A stretch of 35,622 bases of DNA from an uncultured Bacteroidales bacterium (GCA_945983015.1 CAMFSN010000003.1:1-35622), one strand, 5' to 3'; shown: positions 8,983-18,192, counted from the stretch's first letter. The notes: generated from the letters alone by a model not told the origin. Made by a program: numbers and translations.

Positions 8983-10656
8983 ATGATGAATAATAGAAGA
9001 TATATTACAAGCCTCGTCCTTCTTTCTGCCCTGTTATCTTCCTGCGTGGAGGAAAAGCAGGTGGAATTTGAGATTTCGGGACAGGAAATCAGTCTGGGAC
9101 CGGAAGGTGGTACCAGAGCTCTGAGACTCTCCTCCGACTCTGAATGGATAGCTAAGACCCAGGAGCCCTGGATTACCGTATCCCCTGCCAATGGAGTAGG
9201 CAGCGTAGAGTGCAAGATAATAGTTGATTCTGCGCTTACCGTTAATCCTCGGGAAGGTCTGGTTAGACTGGAAAGACTCTCTGACGGAAAAAGACAGGAA
9301 ATCAAGGTCAAACAGGAGGGCTTCAACTACGAGATCAGCTGCGAAAAACAAGAACTGGAGATAGAGAGCTATGCTGATTTCGGAAAGCGCAGTTTCACTC
9401 TGGAACTTACTGCCAACACCCCTTTCGAGGTGAAGATAATAGACAAGAACGATCCTCTCCAAACCAAAGCCAAGTGGCTTAGATGCTCGGTTCCGGAGCT
9501 CAATTTAGACAGAGGGGCAAGACCTCGCAAAGTCAAATTGAACTTCGAATGGGATATCAACATCTATCAGTATGACAGGCAGCTCGAAGTCGAGTTCCTC
9601 GCCCTGGACCAGAGCATAAGCCTTAGCAGACAAGACAAGCTGGAAATCAGACAGAAGTCTGCAGAGCCTATAGAGATAGGAATAAAGGGAGATTCCCTCG
9701 CTGTTTTAGCCATACATAATGCTCTGGGCTGTATGGGACAGATCAACAGCTCCGAAAGGATGGCCAATTGGGACAATGTGACCGTGTGGAAATCCGGTCC
9801 CAACAAGGGCAGAATCCGCTCGGCCTCCTTCGTACTGTTTAACATCAAGGAAGGCATTCCTTTCCAGGTACAATACCTGACTGCTGCCGAGACACTTACA
9901 TTCTTCGGTAACACGAACACCTTCCTCTACAGTTTCGACCCGGGCGAGTTCATCTGCAAACTTCCTCAACTCAAAAACTTGACTATCAGCGCATACGGTC
10001 TTACCTCCCTGCCTGAAGATTTTTATAAACTGGAGAATCTCGAGTATCTGGACCTGAGCGGAAACAATTTCCAGGCTTTCCCTGAGGTACTCTGCAAGGA
10101 GAACTTCCCTAAGCTCAGGACTTTGCTGCTGAATGCCAATATCCGATACAGCGATTACGACCTGTCCAATTTCAACAAGGATAACATAGGCGGTTTCGTG
10201 GAAGAATGTCCTAAGGACGAGAACGGCAAGAGGCACTTCCCTGTCAAAATTCTTAAATGGGATACTCTAGACACCCTTAGGCTGAGCGTAAATCACTTCC
10301 AGGGCAGTATTCCTTCCCTCGAAGACGATCCCGACTTCCCTAAGTGGACGGAGGAGGAAGTCAACGCCTGCGACACCCTGCCGAGCATCCTGATAGGTCT
10401 GCCTAAAGTGTTAGCTAACACTAACTTCTTCTCCATCAACCTGAACCGTCTAAGCGGAGAACTCCCAAACTGGCTGCTTTACCACCCGAAGTTGGATCTC
10501 TGGATTCCGGACGCTCTGATTTTCCCTCAGTCTGATGGAAGGGACCAAGACGGCAATTCCACCGGATTCAGCAACGAACCGGCGAACCTGGATTACTATT
10601 ATAAGGAATATGTAAACAAGAAGTTTAACCCTAACAATATGACAGACAATGAATAA
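8983..10656 (+). CDS. BACON + leucine-rich-repeat surface lipoprotein
   Basis: A 557-residue lipoprotein. I chose the ATG at 8983 (a second ATG follows at 8986), giving a signal peptide with lipobox LSSC (Cys21) followed by acidic residues (VEEKQ). Residues about 30-115 are a BACON domain: GPEGGTRALRLSSDSEW, then EPWITVSPANGVGSV. A second sandwich-like module follows (to about residue 230). The C-terminal half contains a degenerate LRR cap and LRRs (LPQLKNLTISAYGLTSLPED, then LENLEYLDLSGNNFQAFPE). It ends with a tail, LSGELPNWLLYHPKLDLW and EPANLDYYY, which I recall from other Bacteroides LRR lipoproteins. The start codon of the downstream protease lies inside this gene (8-base overlap), so the two are translationally coupled. 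Confidence 0.88.
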   Translation: MMNNRRYITSLVLLSALLSSCVEEKQVEFEISGQEISLGPEGGTRALRLSSDSEWIAKTQEPWITVSPANGVGSVECKIIVDSALTVNPREGLVRLERLSDGKRQEIKVKQEGFNYEISCEKQELEIESYADFGKRSFTLELTANTPFEVKIIDKNDPLQTKAKWLRCSVPELNLDRGARPRKVKLNFEWDINIYQYDRQLEVEFLALDQSISLSRQDKLEIRQKSAEPIEIGIKGDSLAVLAIHNALGCMGQINSSERMANWDNVTVWKSGPNKGRIRSASFVLFNIKEGIPFQVQYLTAAETLTFFGNTNTFLYSFDPGEFICKLPQLKNLTISAYGLTSLPEDFYKLENLEYLDLSGNNFQAFPEVLCKENFPKLRTLLLNANIRYSDYDLSNFNKDNIGGFVEECPKDENGKRHFPVKILKWDTLDTLRLSVNHFQGSIPSLEDDPDFPKWTEEEVNACDTLPSILIGLPKVLANTNFFSINLNRLSGELPNWLLYHPKLDLWIPDALIFPQSDGRDQDGNSTGFSNEPANLDYYYKEYVNKKFNPNNMTDNE

Positions 10657-12607
10657 GAAACTCTATATCATATTGGGTGCAAGCCTGCTGATATGCGGAT
10701 GCCAGAACGCAGAACTCATCCTGCCTCAGGAGCAAACTGCTCCAGGAAGGGATGACTCCGTGGTTCAGGGTGAACTTCTGGTAAAATTCAGCCCTCAAGT
10801 CGCCGGCATCATAGAACAGCAAGGCTTGTGCAAAAGTTCCTCCATCTCAGTGAATGAAGTGCTTCAGACACTTCAAGGCTGCACTGTAGAAAGGGTATTT
10901 CCCGTGGATAAAAGAACTGAGGAAACTGCAGTAAAGGAAGGCCTGAACCTCTGGTACGTAGTCCGCTTTGATGAAGGAGTGGAACAGGACAAGCTGGGAA
11001 GCAGACTCAACAAACTGGGAGAAGTCAGCCGCGTGGAATACAACCGCAGCCTCAAAAAGGCCTACACCGGCCGCTCCATACCTTTTCAGCAGACCAAGGC
11101 AGGAGGCGAATCCTATTTCAAGTATCAGTGGAACCTGCATAACACGGGCGATCTGAAAGAGCGGAAATTCATAGCCGGAGCAGATGTCAATGTTCTGAAA
11201 GCCTGGGATTTAAGCTGCGGAGATCCGGATATCATAGTAGCCGTTCTGGACGAAGGCGTGGATTATACCCATCCTGAACTCGCCCCTAATATGTGGACTA
11301 ACGAAGACGAGATCTTCCGCTCCCACCAGGACAATGACGGCAACGGCTATGTCGGGGACTATTACGGTTATAATTTCACCAGAGGCACCGGAGTCATATC
11401 TACTGACGACGTAAACGACAGCGGACACGGCACACACGTGGCCGGAGTCATAGCAGCTCTGAATGACGGAGAAGGACTCGAAAGCATAGCAGGAGGCAAA
11501 AATGGACAGAAAGGCGTACGCATTATGTCCTGCCAGATTTTCAGCGGGAACTATGCCGGCACCGTGCTCGACGAAGTCAGGGCCATCAAATACGCCGCTG
11601 ACAACGGAGCGGTAATCCTGCAGTGCAGCTGGGGCTATACTTCCGGTGCCGCAAACCCATACGACTGGATGCCACAGTACGGGGATGACGACAGTTGGAA
11701 GAAGGATAATATGCTGGAGGCCAAGGCTCTTGACTACTTTATCCACAATGCCGGCTCCCCTGACGGAGTAATCGACGGAGGCATAGCCATCTTCGCCGCC
11801 GGCAACGAAAGCGCTCCTGCTGCAGGATACCCTGGAGCCTATCCGGACTTCGTATCCGTAGCCGCAACTGCCGGAGATTACAGCCCGGCCATCTATACGA
11901 ACTTCGGCCCCGGAACCACCATCAGTGCCCCGGGCGGAGATCAGGACTACTACTATGACTGGGGCGAAGGCTCGAACAAGGGTGCCATAGGCTGCATCCT
12001 CTCCACGATGCCACGCACTGTCAGCCCGAGCGGCTACGGCTATATGGAAGGCACCTCAATGGCCTGTCCGCACGTAAGTGGAGTAGTGGCCCTCGGACTA
12101 TCCTATGCCGCCCAGCTGCGCAGGCACTTCAAGGCTGAAGAAGTCATAGAATTACTCTATTCTTCGGCTCAGGAGATAGAGAGTCACTGGAATACGGATG
12201 AACTCAAATACTATTACAAATGGGTGGCAGACCTGGGCGAAAACCATTACAACTCCATAGACCTGAATGCCTACAAGGGTAAGATGGGTGCCGGTCAGGC
12301 CGATGCCTACGCCTTCCTCAAAGCCATAGAGGGAGCAGGAGTGGAGATGAGTTTTCCAAATGTCCTGCTGACTCTGGGCCAAGAGGCCCGATACTCCCCT
12401 GCCAGGTATTTCCAAAACGGAGAAAATCTCAGCTACAGCCTCGAGATTGAACAAAAGGGCATAGCAGATGCCAAGTTAGAAGGCTCGCAGCTGTTATTCT
12501 ACGGACTCGCTCAGGGTCAGACCAAGGCCAAAATCAGTGCAGGGGACGGCCAGAGCTTTGATTTTGTGATTACTGTCAGAGAAAACAGCGGACAAGGCTG
12601 GTTATAA
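10649..12607 (+). CDS. Subtilisin-family (S8) serine protease lipoprotein
   Basis: A 652-residue secreted protease anchored as a lipoprotein (lipobox ICGC, Cys18). Residues about 40-150 resemble a fervidolysin-type prodomain (GELLVKFSPQVAGIIEQQ). The catalytic triad is intact: Asp201 in AVLDEGVDYTHPEL, His260 in DSGHGTHVAG, Ser470 in MEGTSMACPHVSG, and the oxyanion Asn386 in FAAGNES. A DNDGNGYVGDYYGYNF segment after the Asp site is the calcium-loop-like insert common in Bacteroidota S8 enzymes. A beta-rich module of about 90 residues closes the protein; no type IX secretion sorting domain is seen. It overlaps the LRR gene by 8 bases and its stop overlaps the next start by one base. It is the only hydrolase in the SusCD operon, so it probably cleaves protein at the cell surface to feed the transporter. 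Confidence 0.95.
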   Translation: MNKKLYIILGASLLICGCQNAELILPQEQTAPGRDDSVVQGELLVKFSPQVAGIIEQQGLCKSSSISVNEVLQTLQGCTVERVFPVDKRTEETAVKEGLNLWYVVRFDEGVEQDKLGSRLNKLGEVSRVEYNRSLKKAYTGRSIPFQQTKAGGESYFKYQWNLHNTGDLKERKFIAGADVNVLKAWDLSCGDPDIIVAVLDEGVDYTHPELAPNMWTNEDEIFRSHQDNDGNGYVGDYYGYNFTRGTGVISTDDVNDSGHGTHVAGVIAALNDGEGLESIAGGKNGQKGVRIMSCQIFSGNYAGTVLDEVRAIKYAADNGAVILQCSWGYTSGAANPYDWMPQYGDDDSWKKDNMLEAKALDYFIHNAGSPDGVIDGGIAIFAAGNESAPAAGYPGAYPDFVSVAATAGDYSPAIYTNFGPGTTISAPGGDQDYYYDWGEGSNKGAIGCILSTMPRTVSPSGYGYMEGTSMACPHVSGVVALGLSYAAQLRRHFKAEEVIELLYSSAQEIESHWNTDELKYYYKWVADLGENHYNSIDLNAYKGKMGAGQADAYAFLKAIEGAGVEMSFPNVLLTLGQEARYSPARYFQNGENLSYSLEIEQKGIADAKLEGSQLLFYGLAQGQTKAKISAGDGQSFDFVITVRENSGQGWL

Positions 12608-13266
12608 TGAATAAAGGCTTTTTGAGCATATTCCTAGGATTGTCTCTGTGCCTGAGTGCAGGCGCACAGAGTCTCTATTTTCCTGTTAGCGTTCTGGAAG
12701 GAGGCAGTATCAAGGAGAGCGATCCCATACAGAGTTTCAGCTACGAGTTCGAGAACATAAGCGGGAAGCCACTGAGGATCAGTTCCCTTAGGACCAACTG
12801 CTCCTGCTCGTCAGCCACTTGCAGTGCAGACTTGATTCAGCCCGGAGAAAAGGCTAGCATCATCCTGAAATACTCACCAAAGGGCAGAAGCGGAAGTTTC
12901 GACAGCAAAGTATATGTTTATACCGACCAGTCTGAGGAAGTAGAAAGCATCCTAAGCCTTAGGATAAGAGTGGTGGACGATTCCCCTTATCCCTATAGAA
13001 TGGGGCCTTACGCCCTGCAGACTAAGGAGATAGTCTTCCAGAAAGGAAAAAGGGCGAAGTCCAGGATAGGCTATAGGAAACTCTCCGACCAGGCCTCGGA
13101 GCTGAAATTGAGACAGGACTTCCTCCCGCCTTTCCTGAAGGCTAAACTGGGCAAGGAGAGCATTCTGGTGGAATATAAGCCGGACAAGGCTCACTCCAGC
13201 GGGGAGTACCCTCTGTATCTGGAATGTAAAGAGAAACAGACTAAAGTGATAATAAAGGTAAAATAA
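12607..13266 (+). CDS. DUF1573 secreted protein
   Basis: A 219-residue exported protein with a type I-like signal peptide (MNKGFLSIFLGLSLCLSAGA, likely cut before QSLYFP) and no lipobox. Residues about 30-120 carry the DUF1573 pattern: SFSYEFENISGKPLRISSL, then a cysteine-rich NCSCSSATCSADLIQPGE, then KASIILKYSPKGRSGSF, an immunoglobulin-like (ASH/HYDIN-type) fold. The cysteines suggest disulphides or metal binding. Function of DUF1573 is unknown; it is common beside cell-envelope genes in Bacteroidota. The start codon overlaps the protease stop by one base (TAATG), so translation is coupled and the product is probably a periplasmic or surface partner of the protease or transporter. Confidence 0.88.
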   Translation: MNKGFLSIFLGLSLCLSAGAQSLYFPVSVLEGGSIKESDPIQSFSYEFENISGKPLRISSLRTNCSCSSATCSADLIQPGEKASIILKYSPKGRSGSFDSKVYVYTDQSEEVESILSLRIRVVDDSPYPYRMGPYALQTKEIVFQKGKRAKSRIGYRKLSDQASELKLRQDFLPPFLKAKLGKESILVEYKPDKAHSSGEYPLYLECKEKQTKVIIKVK

Positions 13267-13267
13267 T

Positions 13268-13705
13268 ATGAAATTCGTGAAATTCCTTTTGGGCCTGTGC
13301 CTTGCCACAGCGCTGCTATCCTGCAGCAAAGAGAACTCAAAAGACGGAAGTGAACCGCTTCTGGAAGTGAACTATAACAATATCAGCGGAAAGTGGACTC
13401 TGGAGCAAGTTAACGGAAAGACTCTGCTCGATGGAACTTTTCTGGAATTGAGCCTGGAGAGAAGCGAGCACAGTTTCGAGATAGTCACTAATCTGGACAG
13501 CTTCCAGGATGCTCCCCACACGATGAGCGGAACTTATGCCCTGAGCATCAGTGCAGAGCAGGGTGCAGTAATAGAAGGCAAATACGACCACGACAGCGGA
13601 TTCTGGAGCCACGACTATGTAATAGAACGCCTCAGTGCAAGCTCTATGCTCTGGATAGCACTGGACAATCCGGAATTGACACAATTCTTCACGAGAATCA
13701 AGTGA
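13268..13705 (+). CDS. Small lipocalin-like lipoprotein
   Basis: A 145-residue lipoprotein (lipobox LLSC, Cys19) that begins one base after the DUF1573 stop and closes the operon. After a short linker, the segment ISGKWTLEQVNGKTLLDGTF and the following alternating strands (FLELSLERSEHSFEIVT, then GTYALSISAEQGAVIEGKYD) resemble the lipocalin-like domains (GxW motif) of small Bacteroidales lipoproteins. It could bind a small hydrophobic or peptide ligand, or simply be structural. No enzyme motif is present. The family call rests on the GKW motif and the beta pattern only, so it is tentative; the lipoprotein call is firm. Confidence 0.8.
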   Translation: MKFVKFLLGLCLATALLSCSKENSKDGSEPLLEVNYNNISGKWTLEQVNGKTLLDGTFLELSLERSEHSFEIVTNLDSFQDAPHTMSGTYALSISAEQGAVIEGKYDHDSGFWSHDYVIERLSASSMLWIALDNPELTQFFTRIK

Positions 13706-13723
13706 TTTTACATAGCTTTTTGT

Positions 13724-13731
13724 TATATTTG
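13724..13731 (+). promoter_or_regulatory. Bacteroidota -7 box (TATATTTG) for fabD-nifJ
   Basis: A perfect match to TAnnTTTG, the -7 element of the primary sigma factor in Bacteroidota, ends 28 nt before the fabD ATG. The same spacing is found for pncB and dagK in this window. I see no clear -33 TTTG. It lies in a 54-base gap after the SusCD operon and marks the start of a new transcription unit. Confidence 0.65.
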
Positions 13732-13759
13732 TAGGAAACTACTAAAACACAAGGCCAAT

Positions 13760-14644
13760 ATGTCTAAAGCATACATTTTCCCCGGCCAAGGGTCACAGTT
13801 CAGCGGTATGGGTCGGAGCCTCTACGAGAGTTCCAGGCAGGCGCGCGAACTTATGGAGGAGGCTGACAAGATACTTGGCTTCAAGATAACTGATATTATG
13901 TTCAATGGCAGCGCAGAGGATCTGAAAAGAACGGAAGTGACTCAGCCTGCCATTTTTATACACTCTTGTGCATTGGCCTTATGCTCTGGACTAAGCAGAC
14001 CGGATATGGTCGCAGGACACTCGCTGGGAGAATTAGCCGCCCTGTGCACAGCCGGAGTGCTGGAATTTCCTCAGGCACTGGAGCTGGTGAGAAGAAGAGC
14101 CGAGGCCATGCAGCGCTGCTGTGAAAAGAATCCGGGAGGAATGGCAGCCATAATAGGACTGGAAGACAAGCTCATAGAAGATTGTTGTGCCTCCGTGCAG
14201 GAAGGGCTCGTGGTAGCAGCAAACTATAATTGTAAAGGTCAAGTGGTTATCTCCGGTGAGATAGAAGCGGTGAATGCCGCCTGCCGGAAGTTAAAGGAGC
14301 TCGGAGCCAAAAGGGCGCTGCCACTGGCGGTGAGCGGAGCTTTCCACAGTGCACTGATGGAAGGGGCCGCGGAGGAATTGGCAGACATAATAGAAAAACT
14401 AGACTTCAAAGACGCACAGATACCTGTATATCAGAACGTTACAGCGAAGCCCGAGAAGGAGGCTTCCAGAATCAGGGAAAACCTGCTGAGGCAGCTCACG
14501 TCACCTGTACTCTGGACAAAGACGGTGGAGAATATGCTCGCCGACGGAGCCGACTCCTTCTTGGAACTGGGTCCCGGAACAGTGCTTCAGGGACTGGTAA
14601 GAAGGATTGCGGGAGCGGAAGTGGAAATCAGTGGAATTCAATAA
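13760..14644 (+). CDS. fabD: Malonyl-CoA:acyl-carrier-protein transacylase
   Basis: A 294-residue cytoplasmic enzyme that moves malonyl groups from CoA to ACP to supply type II fatty-acid synthesis. The N-terminal FPGQGSQFSGMG (residues 7-18) is diagnostic. The nucleophile is Ser88 in GHSLGE; the conserved Arg lies in RRRAEAMQ (residues 111-118), and the catalytic His is His196 in SGAFHSALM. The late LTSPVLW and FLELGPGTVLQGL motifs are also present. Length is normal (about 300). It is transcribed from its own promoter box and followed 23 bases later by nifJ, so acetyl-CoA production and lipid synthesis may be co-expressed. Confidence 0.97.
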   Translation: MSKAYIFPGQGSQFSGMGRSLYESSRQARELMEEADKILGFKITDIMFNGSAEDLKRTEVTQPAIFIHSCALALCSGLSRPDMVAGHSLGELAALCTAGVLEFPQALELVRRRAEAMQRCCEKNPGGMAAIIGLEDKLIEDCCASVQEGLVVAANYNCKGQVVISGEIEAVNAACRKLKELGAKRALPLAVSGAFHSALMEGAAEELADIIEKLDFKDAQIPVYQNVTAKPEKEASRIRENLLRQLTSPVLWTKTVENMLADGADSFLELGPGTVLQGLVRRIAGAEVEISGIQ

Positions 14645-14667
14645 ACAAATCATCATTTATACAAACT

Positions 14668-17600
14668 ATGTCTAAAGAAAAGAAATTTATTACCTGTGAT
14701 GGTAATCAGGCTGCGAGCAACATCGCATACCTTTTCAGCGAGAGCGCAGCCATCTACCCTATCACGCCTTCATCCACTATGGCCGAGAATGTGGATGAAT
14801 GGTCAGCAGCAGGAAAAAAGAACCTTTGGGGTGAGACCGTAAAGGTGACCGAGATGCAGAGTGAAGCAGGTGCAGCAGGTGCCGTTCACGGAGCTCTTCA
14901 GGCCGGTGCCCTTACCAGCACCTTCACCGCTTCTCAGGGACTGCTGCTGATGATACCTAATATGTACAAAATCGCAGGTGAGATGCTTCCTACAGTGTTC
15001 CACGTATCTGCCCGCGCCCTTGCCAGCCACGCCCTCTCCATCTTCGGAGATCATCAGGACGTTATGGCCTGCAGGCAGACAGGTTTCGCCATGCTTGCTT
15101 CAGGCTCTGTTCAGGAGGCCCAAGATATGGCAGCTGTAGCCCATCTGTCCACCATCAAGAGCAGCATTCCATTCCTGCATTTCTTCGATGGATTCCGCAC
15201 CTCACACGAGATTCAGAAGATAGAACTGTTAGACGAGCAGGAACTCAAGGGACTGGTCAGCGAGAAGGCCCTTCAGAACTTCCGTAACCGCGCCCTGAAC
15301 CCTGATGCCCCTGTTACCCGTGGTACAGCCCAGAACGGAGACGTTTACTTCCAGGCTGTAGAGTCCAGGAATCAGGCTTACGATGCCGTTCCAGACATCG
15401 TCGCCAGATATATGGGAGAAATCGGAGAGATCTCAGGCCGCCAGTACAGACCTTTCGACTACTACGGTTCCCCTGATGCCGAGAACATCATCATCGCTAT
15501 GGGTTCAGTTACCGAGACCATCTGCGAGACCATAGACTACCTGAGAGAAAGAGGTCGCAAGTACGGAGTTGTATCCGTTCACCTCTATCGTCCTTTCAGT
15601 GCCAAGTACCTGCTTAAGGTCCTGCCTAAGAATGTAAAGAAAATTGCAGTTCTGGACCGCACCAAGGAGCCTGGTTCTCTGGGAGAGCCTCTTTACCTGG
15701 ACATCAAGACCGTATTCCAGGGTCAGGCCAATGCCCCTCTCATCGTGGGCGGACGCTACGGACTTTCCAGCAAGGATACCACCCCTGCCCAGATTATCGC
15801 CGTATTCGACAACCTCGAGCAGAAAGAGCCTAAGAACGACTTCACCATCGGTATCGTGGATGACGTCACCTTCAAGAGCCTTCCTATCAAGAGCGAGGTC
15901 AGCATCGTAAAACCAGGCACCACCGAGTGCAAGTTCTACGGATTGGGTTCAGACGGTACCGTGGGTGCTAACAAGAACACCATCAAGATCATCGGTTCTC
16001 ACACCGATCTCTACAGCCAGGCTTACTTCGACTACGACTCTAAGAAGTCCGGCGGTTACACCTGCTCACACCTGCGTTTCGGTCAGAAGCCTATCCACGC
16101 CCCATACCTGGTAAACACTCCTGACTTCGTAGCCTGCCACGTTCCTTCCTATCTCGAGAAATACGACGTTCTGAAGGGCATCAAGGAGGGAGGTTCCTTC
16201 CTGCTCAACTCCCTCTGGGACGAAAAGGAAACCATAGAGAGAATCCCTGACCATGTTAAGGCAGTCATCGGACGCAAGCATATCAACTTCTACATCATAA
16301 ACGCTACCAAGATAGCAGCCGAGATCGGTCTGGGCGGAAGGACTAACACCATACTCCAGAGTGCCTTCTTCAGAATCACCGGCATCATCCCTACCGAGGA
16401 TGCAGTAAGCTATATGAAGGCTGCCGCTCTGAAGAGCTACGGAAAGAAGGGTGAGAACGTGGTGAATATGAACTACGCCGCCATCGACCGCGGTGGAGAA
16501 TATGTAAAGGTAACAGTTCCTGCCGAGTGGGCTCAGATCAATGCCAAGTTCAGCAATCACAATGCCAGCCGCCTGGCTACTCCTTTCGTGAAGGAAATCG
16601 CAGATAAGGTTAACGCCCAAGAGGGTGATTCCCTGCCTGTAAGCGCCTTCCTGCCTTACCAGGACGGTACAATGCCTAACGGTACCGCAGCTTATGAGAA
16701 ACGTGGTGTGGCAGTGAACGTTCCTGTATGGGAGCCAGAGAAGTGTATCCAGTGTAACACCTGCGCCTTCGTCTGCCCTCACGCCGCTATCCGTCCATTC
16801 CTGCTCACTGCAGAAGAGGCCGAGAAAGTACCTCAGGGTCTCAAATTCGCTGACGGAAAAGCTAATCTCAAGGAGTACAAATACGCCCTCTCCATCTCTG
16901 TGGCCGACTGTACCGGTTGCGGAAACTGTGTGGACGTATGTCTGGCAAAGGACAAAGCCCTTAGCCTCAAGCCTTATATCGACAACACCGCCGAGCAGCA
17001 AAACTTCGACTATCTTAACTCCAAGGTCGGCTACAAGAAAGTATTCGACCCTAAGAGCAACCTTAAGAACGCTCAGTTCGCCCAGCCTCTCTTCGAGTTC
17101 AGCGGCGCCTGTGCAGGCTGCGGTGAGACTCCATACATTAAGAACATCACCCAGCTATTCGGTGACCATATGATGATAGCCAACGCTACCGGTTGCTCTT
17201 CCATCTACGGTGCATCCTTCCCTTCCAGCCCTTATTGTACAGACGAAAAGGGTCACGGACCTGCTTGGCAGAACTCCCTCTTCGAGGACTTCTGCGAATT
17301 CGGTCTGGGTATGAGACTTGGAAGCGAGAGAAAGAGAGAGACAGTAGCCGAGTTGATGAAGAAGGGGCTGCAGTGCTCTTGCTGCTCTGACGAGATGAAG
17401 ACTCTCTTCCAGAGCTGGCTGGACAACCGCTCCGACTATAAGACCACCCGCGAAATCGCCGACAAGCTTGTTCCTCTTATGGAGGCTTGTGGCTGCGACA
17501 CCTGCAAGGAGCTCCTTGCCCTCAAGCAGTTCATTCCTGCCCGCAGCCAGTGGATTATCGGTGGTGACGGTGCCTCTTACGACATCGGTTACGGCGGACT

Positions 17601-18192
17601 CGACCACGTACTCGCTTCAGGTGAGAACGTGAACATACTCGTACTCGACACTGAGGTCTACTCTAACACCGGTGGACAGTCCTCCAAGGCCACCCCTGCA
17701 GGAGCCATCGCCAAGTTCGCGGCTTCCGGAAAGAAGATACGCAAGAAGGACCTCGGAATGATGGCTATGAGTTACGGCTATGTATATGTGGCTCAGGTAG
17801 CTATGGGTGCCAGCCCTGTTCAGTACCTGAACGCTATCAAGGAGGCCGAGGCATACGACGGACCATCCCTTATCATCGCCTACGCTCCTTGTATCAACCA
17901 CGGACTCAAGGCTGGTATGGGACTTAGCCAGAAAGAAGAGAAACTCGCAGTGGAATGTGGATACTGGCATCTCTACCGTTATAATCCTACTCTCGAGGAG
18001 CAGGGTAAGAAAGCCTTCAGCCTCGACAGCAAGGAGCCTGACTGGAGCAAGTTCCAGGACTTCCTCAAGGGCGAGGTTCGTTTCTCATCCCTGACCAAAC
18101 TCTATCCTGAAAAGGCCGGAGAGTTGCTCGAGAAGACTGAGGAATACGCAAAGATCCGCTATAACAACTATAAGAAACTTTCTCAGGAATAA
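14668..18192 (+). CDS. nifJ: Pyruvate:ferredoxin (flavodoxin) oxidoreductase, single-chain
   Basis: A 1174-residue fused-subunit enzyme that oxidises pyruvate with CoA to acetyl-CoA and CO2, passing electrons to ferredoxin or flavodoxin; it is the usual anaerobic replacement for pyruvate dehydrogenase. The N-terminus has YPITPSSTMAENVDEW. Two [4Fe-4S] ferredoxin motifs follow, at Cys693/696/699/703 (CIQCNTCAFVCP) and Cys748/751/754/758 (CTGCGNCVDVC). The proximal cluster motif CAGCGETPY begins at Cys815. The thiamine-diphosphate site is GGDGASYDIG (residues 965-974) with the partner motif NTGGQSSKATPAG. Full length, no defects. The gene is only 23 bases after fabD with no box between them, so probably co-transcribed, and its end overlaps the convergent lipoprotein gene by 10 bases. 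Confidence 0.98.
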   Translation: MSKEKKFITCDGNQAASNIAYLFSESAAIYPITPSSTMAENVDEWSAAGKKNLWGETVKVTEMQSEAGAAGAVHGALQAGALTSTFTASQGLLLMIPNMYKIAGEMLPTVFHVSARALASHALSIFGDHQDVMACRQTGFAMLASGSVQEAQDMAAVAHLSTIKSSIPFLHFFDGFRTSHEIQKIELLDEQELKGLVSEKALQNFRNRALNPDAPVTRGTAQNGDVYFQAVESRNQAYDAVPDIVARYMGEIGEISGRQYRPFDYYGSPDAENIIIAMGSVTETICETIDYLRERGRKYGVVSVHLYRPFSAKYLLKVLPKNVKKIAVLDRTKEPGSLGEPLYLDIKTVFQGQANAPLIVGGRYGLSSKDTTPAQIIAVFDNLEQKEPKNDFTIGIVDDVTFKSLPIKSEVSIVKPGTTECKFYGLGSDGTVGANKNTIKIIGSHTDLYSQAYFDYDSKKSGGYTCSHLRFGQKPIHAPYLVNTPDFVACHVPSYLEKYDVLKGIKEGGSFLLNSLWDEKETIERIPDHVKAVIGRKHINFYIINATKIAAEIGLGGRTNTILQSAFFRITGIIPTEDAVSYMKAAALKSYGKKGENVVNMNYAAIDRGGEYVKVTVPAEWAQINAKFSNHNASRLATPFVKEIADKVNAQEGDSLPVSAFLPYQDGTMPNGTAAYEKRGVAVNVPVWEPEKCIQCNTCAFVCPHAAIRPFLLTAEEAEKVPQGLKFADGKANLKEYKYALSISVADCTGCGNCVDVCLAKDKALSLKPYIDNTAEQQNFDYLNSKVGYKKVFDPKSNLKNAQFAQPLFEFSGACAGCGETPYIKNITQLFGDHMMIANATGCSSIYGASFPSSPYCTDEKGHGPAWQNSLFEDFCEFGLGMRLGSERKRETVAELMKKGLQCSCCSDEMKTLFQSWLDNRSDYKTTREIADKLVPLMEACGCDTCKELLALKQFIPARSQWIIGGDGASYDIGYGGLDHVLASGENVNILVLDTEVYSNTGGQSSKATPAGAIAKFAASGKKIRKKDLGMMAMSYGYVYVAQVAMGASPVQYLNAIKEAEAYDGPSLIIAYAPCINHGLKAGMGLSQKEEKLAVECGYWHLYRYNPTLEEQGKKAFSLDSKEPDWSKFQDFLKGEVRFSSLTKLYPEKAGELLEKTEEYAKIRYNNYKKLSQE

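Noticed and set aside
10649-12607. Type IX secretion cargo for the S8 protease
   Set aside because: It has a lipobox signal peptide and no C-terminal sorting-domain pattern (no GxY/KxxxK-type end).
13673-13687. GAATTG-ACA-CAATTC hairpin near the end of the SusCD operon, considered as a terminator
   Set aside because: AT-rich six-base stem located before the stop codon, with no T run.
1-13705. Classic glycan polysaccharide-utilisation locus
   Set aside because: No carbohydrate-active enzyme is visible in the part of the operon shown; the only hydrolase is a protease.
14996-15005. TGTTCCACGT, resembling a half parS site
   Set aside because: Only half of the palindrome TGTTTCACGTGAAACA is matched, and it lies in conserved nifJ coding sequence.
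16066-17001. 311-codon minus-strand open frame opposite nifJ
   Set aside because: Nested wholly within the strongly conserved nifJ coding region, no family features; a shadow frame.
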